Shown one piece after another: positions 60,841-64,000 of a stretch of 64,000 nucleotides of DNA (positions are counted from its first letter, which is position 1; every line of letters begins with the position of its first letter). The position numbers and the translations under genes were made by a program. The stretch lies in assembly GCA_946894095.1 (NCBI GenBank), contig OX335643.1:13317036-13381035 (forward strand), given 5' to 3'. Under the pieces are notes generated by a model that worked only from the letters and a program-made list of their open reading frames with translations, was not told the origin of the DNA and did no database searches. This stretch comes from Incurvaria masculella (Eukaryota; Arthropoda; Insecta; Lepidoptera; Incurvariidae).

Positions 60841-61439
60841 AATACCAAGCCGTACTTCAGTACAATTAGTAAAAGTTAGACCCCCCCCTCCAGCTGCCGC
60901 CCTCCCGCCGAGCCGTGCATAGTATTGCAGTTTGTATGACAGCCACATCTTAGCGCAAGCGGAACTGAATTCTATTTAGCATATCCTAATTCCCGGGTAG
61001 AACATACATACATACATACATACTGAAATGATTTCTAAAAATCGTCAATTTAGTTTTAGTATCATAAATAAAGTCTACAAACCTAATATCTTATAAAACA
61101 AAGCAACTTTCTCCATGAATAACCCTTACAGATTTATTATTGGCATAGATTTTACATTATCATTGCTGTTATGTTATTCACCTTATTATAAATGAACCAA
61201 AATAACCAAAAAAGGACCAATTGCTTACCTACCTACAACCTATAATAATTTAAATAAAAACGAAGTAATTCTTTATAATTACCAGGTAAGTAACCTATCT
61301 ATAAAATTAAAATTAAAATGAAGTATATTTTTGTACGTGTAACTCCTAACAAAAAAAAACCTGCCAATAACTATCCTTGGGCCTATATTACTTTAAGTAC
61401 AATGAGTTTTTAACAAATCGCTAGTGCCTTGAAAATTCT
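60841..61439. other. No gene; GC-rich pocket and (CATA)n
   Basis: CCCCCCCCTCCAGCTGCCGC at 60880-60899 and (CATA)n at 61001-61020. The rest is AT-rich. Confidence 0.5.
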
Positions 61440-61935
61440 CCAACGTACACAACCGGCATGACGTCTGCCCTGACGCGTCTGCCCGTGTTCGGGTAGCGCA
61501 TTCAGCGATGAGCTCTTCTTGTCCCCCCCCTCACCCGCCGTGCGTCGCACCGTCCGCCCCGCCCCCGCCGCCTCTCCCGCGCCGCCCCGGGCCCCGCTCC
61601 CCCTGGTGTGAAGTAGCGCTACCGGCATCGTTTTCGCAGCCCCATGAAAGTTCGAAAGCCCATGGGCAAAATATCTTTATAAATTGTAGCCTGTGTTATT
61701 CTGATGTATAAGCTATATTATTGTAAAGTTCCATTAAAATCCATTCAGTAGTTTTTACGTGAAAGAGTAACAAACATCCATCCATCCATCCATTATTACA
61801 AACTTTCCCCTTTATAATATTTATTTTATTGTAAAGTTTCATTAAAATCCATTCAGTAGTTTTTACGTGAAAGAGTAACAAACATCCATCCATCCATCTA
61901 TCCATTATTACAAACTTTCCCCTTTATAATATTTA
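61440..61935 (+). mobile_element. Non-autonomous element with GC-rich head and duplicated (CATC)n tail
   Basis: A GC-rich head (CTCACCCGCCGTGCGTCGCA, GCCGCCCCGGGCCCCGCTCC) leads to GAAGTAGCGCTACCGGCATC, GTTTTCGCAGCCCCATGAAA, GTTCGAAAGCCCATGGGC, then AATTGTAGCCTGTGTTATTC. The tail TTCATTAAAATCCATTCAGT, AGTTTTTACGTGAAAGAGTA, (CATC)n, CAAACTTTCCCCTTTATAAT is present twice in direct tandem (about 61718-61818 and 61828-61935). The middle block links it to the insertions at 32344 and 33060. Probably RTE-mobilised, judging by the tail style; no coding capacity. Confidence 0.7.
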
Positions 61936-62094
61936 TTAGATTATTAGATTGTGTTGCGTCCAGCCTTACCGCGCGTGAAAACGCGGGTTTATTTATAAAC
62001 TTATCCATGCCAACAATATTGAGTGGTGATCCCAGCTCACTCTATCTCGCTCAAGCACTCACCGCTATCAACTCTTTACCTTAGCAATTTGTCT

Positions 62095-62145
62095 TGTTTT
62101 CGAGGATCTGATCTAAAAATAACCGAAATTAAGCACCGTTGGAAA
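62095..62145 (+). repeat. 5S-rRNA-like A-box remnant
   Basis: ATAACCGAAATTAAGCACCG then TTGG fits the 5S box A region ACCGAAATTAAGC-GCGTCGG. Nothing like box C follows at the right distance, so this is at most a fragment. Confidence 0.3.
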
Positions 62146-62628
62146 TGGCTTCGCTTCTATCAATTTGTTTCCATCTCTTGATTGCGACGAGGAATCCAAT
62201 TCTATTTTAATTGTGTGTAATCACGCGCAGCGGCGGGTGAAAAAACGAATACTTATTAAAATATGTTTATAACCGATTCTCAATTACAAGTGGACCTATT
62301 GGTAATTTTAATTAAATGTATTTTTAAAACAATCATACATTTTATAGAAAACTGAAATAGACAGAACAGACTAACTTATTTTTCCGCAATACTTCGATTG
62401 TGCTTTATGAGTCTTAAGAAGATTACGGAAACAGGACATCGACATGACTAAAGTATGATAATTAAAGACTTTAACATGACAGTGCCGTGGCGCTTAATCT
62501 GCTTTATAATAAATTAGATTTTAGACAAAACAAAGAAGCTAGTGAGACATATAGTGTAATTTGGTATATTTCCAAGCGAGGCAGAATCAAGGTGGAACTA
62601 ACTGAAATTGGACTAAACTTAGTAGAGT
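62146..62628. other. No recognisable gene
   Basis: AT-rich; nothing recognised. Confidence 0.45.
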
Positions 62629-63082
62629 ATGTATAGAGCGACATTGATTGCTACTCCGATCACAGCGCTAGATAAACCAGTCACCCGACCGAAAGACGGG
62701 CAAATGGGGAGGAGGATTCGTAATCATTCCACGCAGGATAAAAAAACGACTACAGCACAAGGCGCAGATATTTTCTCGTACATGGAGTATTGCTCCCGGC
62801 CTTTGGGAAAGTCAACCACCTGCGCTTGACTTCTCGGACTTGTCACAACGCGGTTCGTACTTCTTCTCGACGAACCGATGAATCTCTGAATATTGATACC
62901 CACTTACTCCGAAGGGATGCAGGGTTCTTTGTTAGAACCTATTGCCTGTACCATGGAGAACACTCTACAAAGATGCGCAACGATTTCACTCCGTCTCCAG
63001 TTCATCATCGCTTAGCGTTCAACAGTTACAATCCATGCAATCAATGCACCCCTTCACTGCCTGTATTCGTCTCATGAGGATC
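62629..63082 (+). pseudogene. Decayed Jockey-type LINE, reverse transcriptase C-terminal region
   Basis: Two plus-strand frames in succession follow the same segment as the copy at 3555-3975. The first (62629-62829) contains TAQGADIFSYMEYCSRPL, matching the family's KAQVRPHMEYCSHLW. After a frame change the second (62790-63077) reads SSRRTDESLNIDTHLLRRDA, then FFVRTYCLYHGEHSTKM and FTPSPVHHR, matching LD-LALRRDVASLCVFYRIYHGECSEEL and its P-x-HHR continuation, and ends SLPVFVS like the family's ALPASVFP. The catalytic palm is absent. Identification rests on spacing and conserved residues recalled from Jockey elements. Confidence 0.65.
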
Positions 63083-63594
63083 CAACCCATCCTGCAGATC
63101 TTCCTATAAATATACCACGCCATCTTTGACGATTGTTCTAGTATGGTACACCATACTGAAACCACCGATATTTTCGACTATGCAACGAAATGCTCACAAT
63201 TAGGGAGGACAACTGAATATGCAACGAAAACTGTACAAACAGGCTAACCACACGCAAAAAAACACAGCTATGCAATTTGCAGCAACCACTCGCGATAGAA
63301 AAATGTTGCCAAACATTTTGTTGACAAACCAATTTCTGGTAGCCTGCAAATACAGAAGCGTATCGCATGAAATTACTTTCCTGGAAATATTTTACTTATA
63401 GCGCTCTCTGATAACATGAGAGAGATAATTGAAAGAGGTGATGACACGTGAGAACACAAAGATGAAAGATTTGTATTGTTGGTTAAATACTCCATATCAC
63501 TGATCAAGTTTATTGTCAAGTGAAAATCTATTTTCCCATGGAATCGACATGGAAAGCTGTCCACACGTGCATTTTAGCACCTTTCTTGTAAGCT
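63083..63594. other. No recognisable gene
   Basis: The overlapping frames 63219-63401 (+) and 63368-63138 (-) have no recognised domain. Confidence 0.45.
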
Positions 63595-63740
63595 TGCTAC
63601 ATTAAAATGGATGAAAAAACGTATTTTCACTGTCGCATTGATTGATCTGTGTGATGGTACTAACATCCCCGTGGTATCCTGCAGTTATGTACATGCATAA
63701 CATGTTGTCCGTACTATGGATTGACCTGCATCGATCTCGG
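63595..63740 (-). mobile_element. SINE fragment, strongly diverged
   Basis: AAAATGGATGAAAAAACGTA, TTTTCACTGTCGCATTGATT, TGTGATGGTACTAACATCCC, GTCCGTACTATGGATTGACC. Mid-body in minus orientation only. Confidence 0.5.
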
Positions 63741-64000
63741 ATGAAAAATAAACAGTAAACCTAGCCTAACCTGGAATTCACCCGTTTTCATAGACGCAAG
63801 CGATCATGGAGATTAACCGTGACTGTAAAATATGCATACAAAAACCTATAATTAAACACTAATAATTATTTTAATGTTTACCAAGTGGTAATTAAATTAA
63901 AACTTAATTAAAGCCAGAAAACATTAAGCCGAAAACACTGCTTAAATGGCTCTTCGTCTAACAACAGCCTCTCACAACACAACTTTGTAAAGAGATAATC
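63741..64000. other. No recognisable gene
   Basis: AT-rich to the window edge. Confidence 0.5.

Noticed and set aside
1..64000. CRISPR array, operons or prokaryotic genes
   Set aside because: No regularly spaced direct repeats with unique spacers, no closely packed long ORFs; repeats are SINEs, MITEs and LINEs of insect type.

Overview
The window reads as non-coding, transposon-dense nuclear DNA of an insect, almost certainly a moth or butterfly (Lepidoptera). The evidence is overall AT-richness, several repeat families typical of lepidopteran genomes (elements beginning near CTAGCTGYGGTACCCGGCT, elements carrying GGGTTCCGTACC, elements with ACCGACTTCAAAA ends), a degenerate (CCTAA)n tract matching the insect telomere unit, and RTE-, CR1- and Jockey-type LINE pieces. 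Species cannot be named. No operon, prokaryotic gene set or complete host gene is present.

Only one host coding segment is recognised with confidence: the first coding exon (minus strand, 21304-21105) of a globin of the globin X / neuroglobin-like type. It starts with an MGC acylation-type N terminus and ends in a phase-2 GTGAGT donor at the classical globin B12.2 intron position. Immediately 5' of its ATG lies a five-unit, about 100-bp minisatellite, four units of which carry an initiator-like CTCAGTCG; a 549-bp TTAA-flanked MITE abuts the array. Later globin exons were not seen at 1-21098. Weak candidate exons or small ORFs are at 23980-24219 (+), 36845-36988 (+), 47280-47339 (-) and 51797-51958 (+).

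The dominant repeat is a tRNA-derived SINE of about 400 bp, with roughly twenty copies on both strands and best copies at 18457-18865, 23278-23690 and 35722-36127. Three further copies (18895-19110, 31627-32007, 44161-44497) carry the same body and A-tail but have a 5S-rRNA-like head; the best has a 9-bp target-site duplication and keeps a tRNA A-box-like segment before the 5S part. Nested insertions give relative ages: a 2.1-kb RTE element with a 13-bp duplication splits a SINE at 37220/39303, and a GGGTTCCGTACC element splits another at 58091-58430.

LINEs: a 5'-truncated CR1-group element with an intact 607-codon reverse transcriptase (52770-54593, -); an internally deleted RTE element with an intact 269-codon ORF1 (37870-38679, -); and decayed LINE C termini at 3555-3975, 41179-41560 and 62629-63082. 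DNA-transposon-like elements include a 643-bp MITE with an 8-bp duplication (5140-5782), two TTAA MITEs (12468-13009, 21837-22377), a TA-flanked MITE (29692-30221), a GCTACATTAGCGGGC element (15258-15709) and large foldbacks at 33555-33908, 41567-41785 and 55318-55925. A bacterial-type tRNA-Leu-like sequence sits at 46175-46255. Long stretches between these show no recognisable gene and are listed as such.
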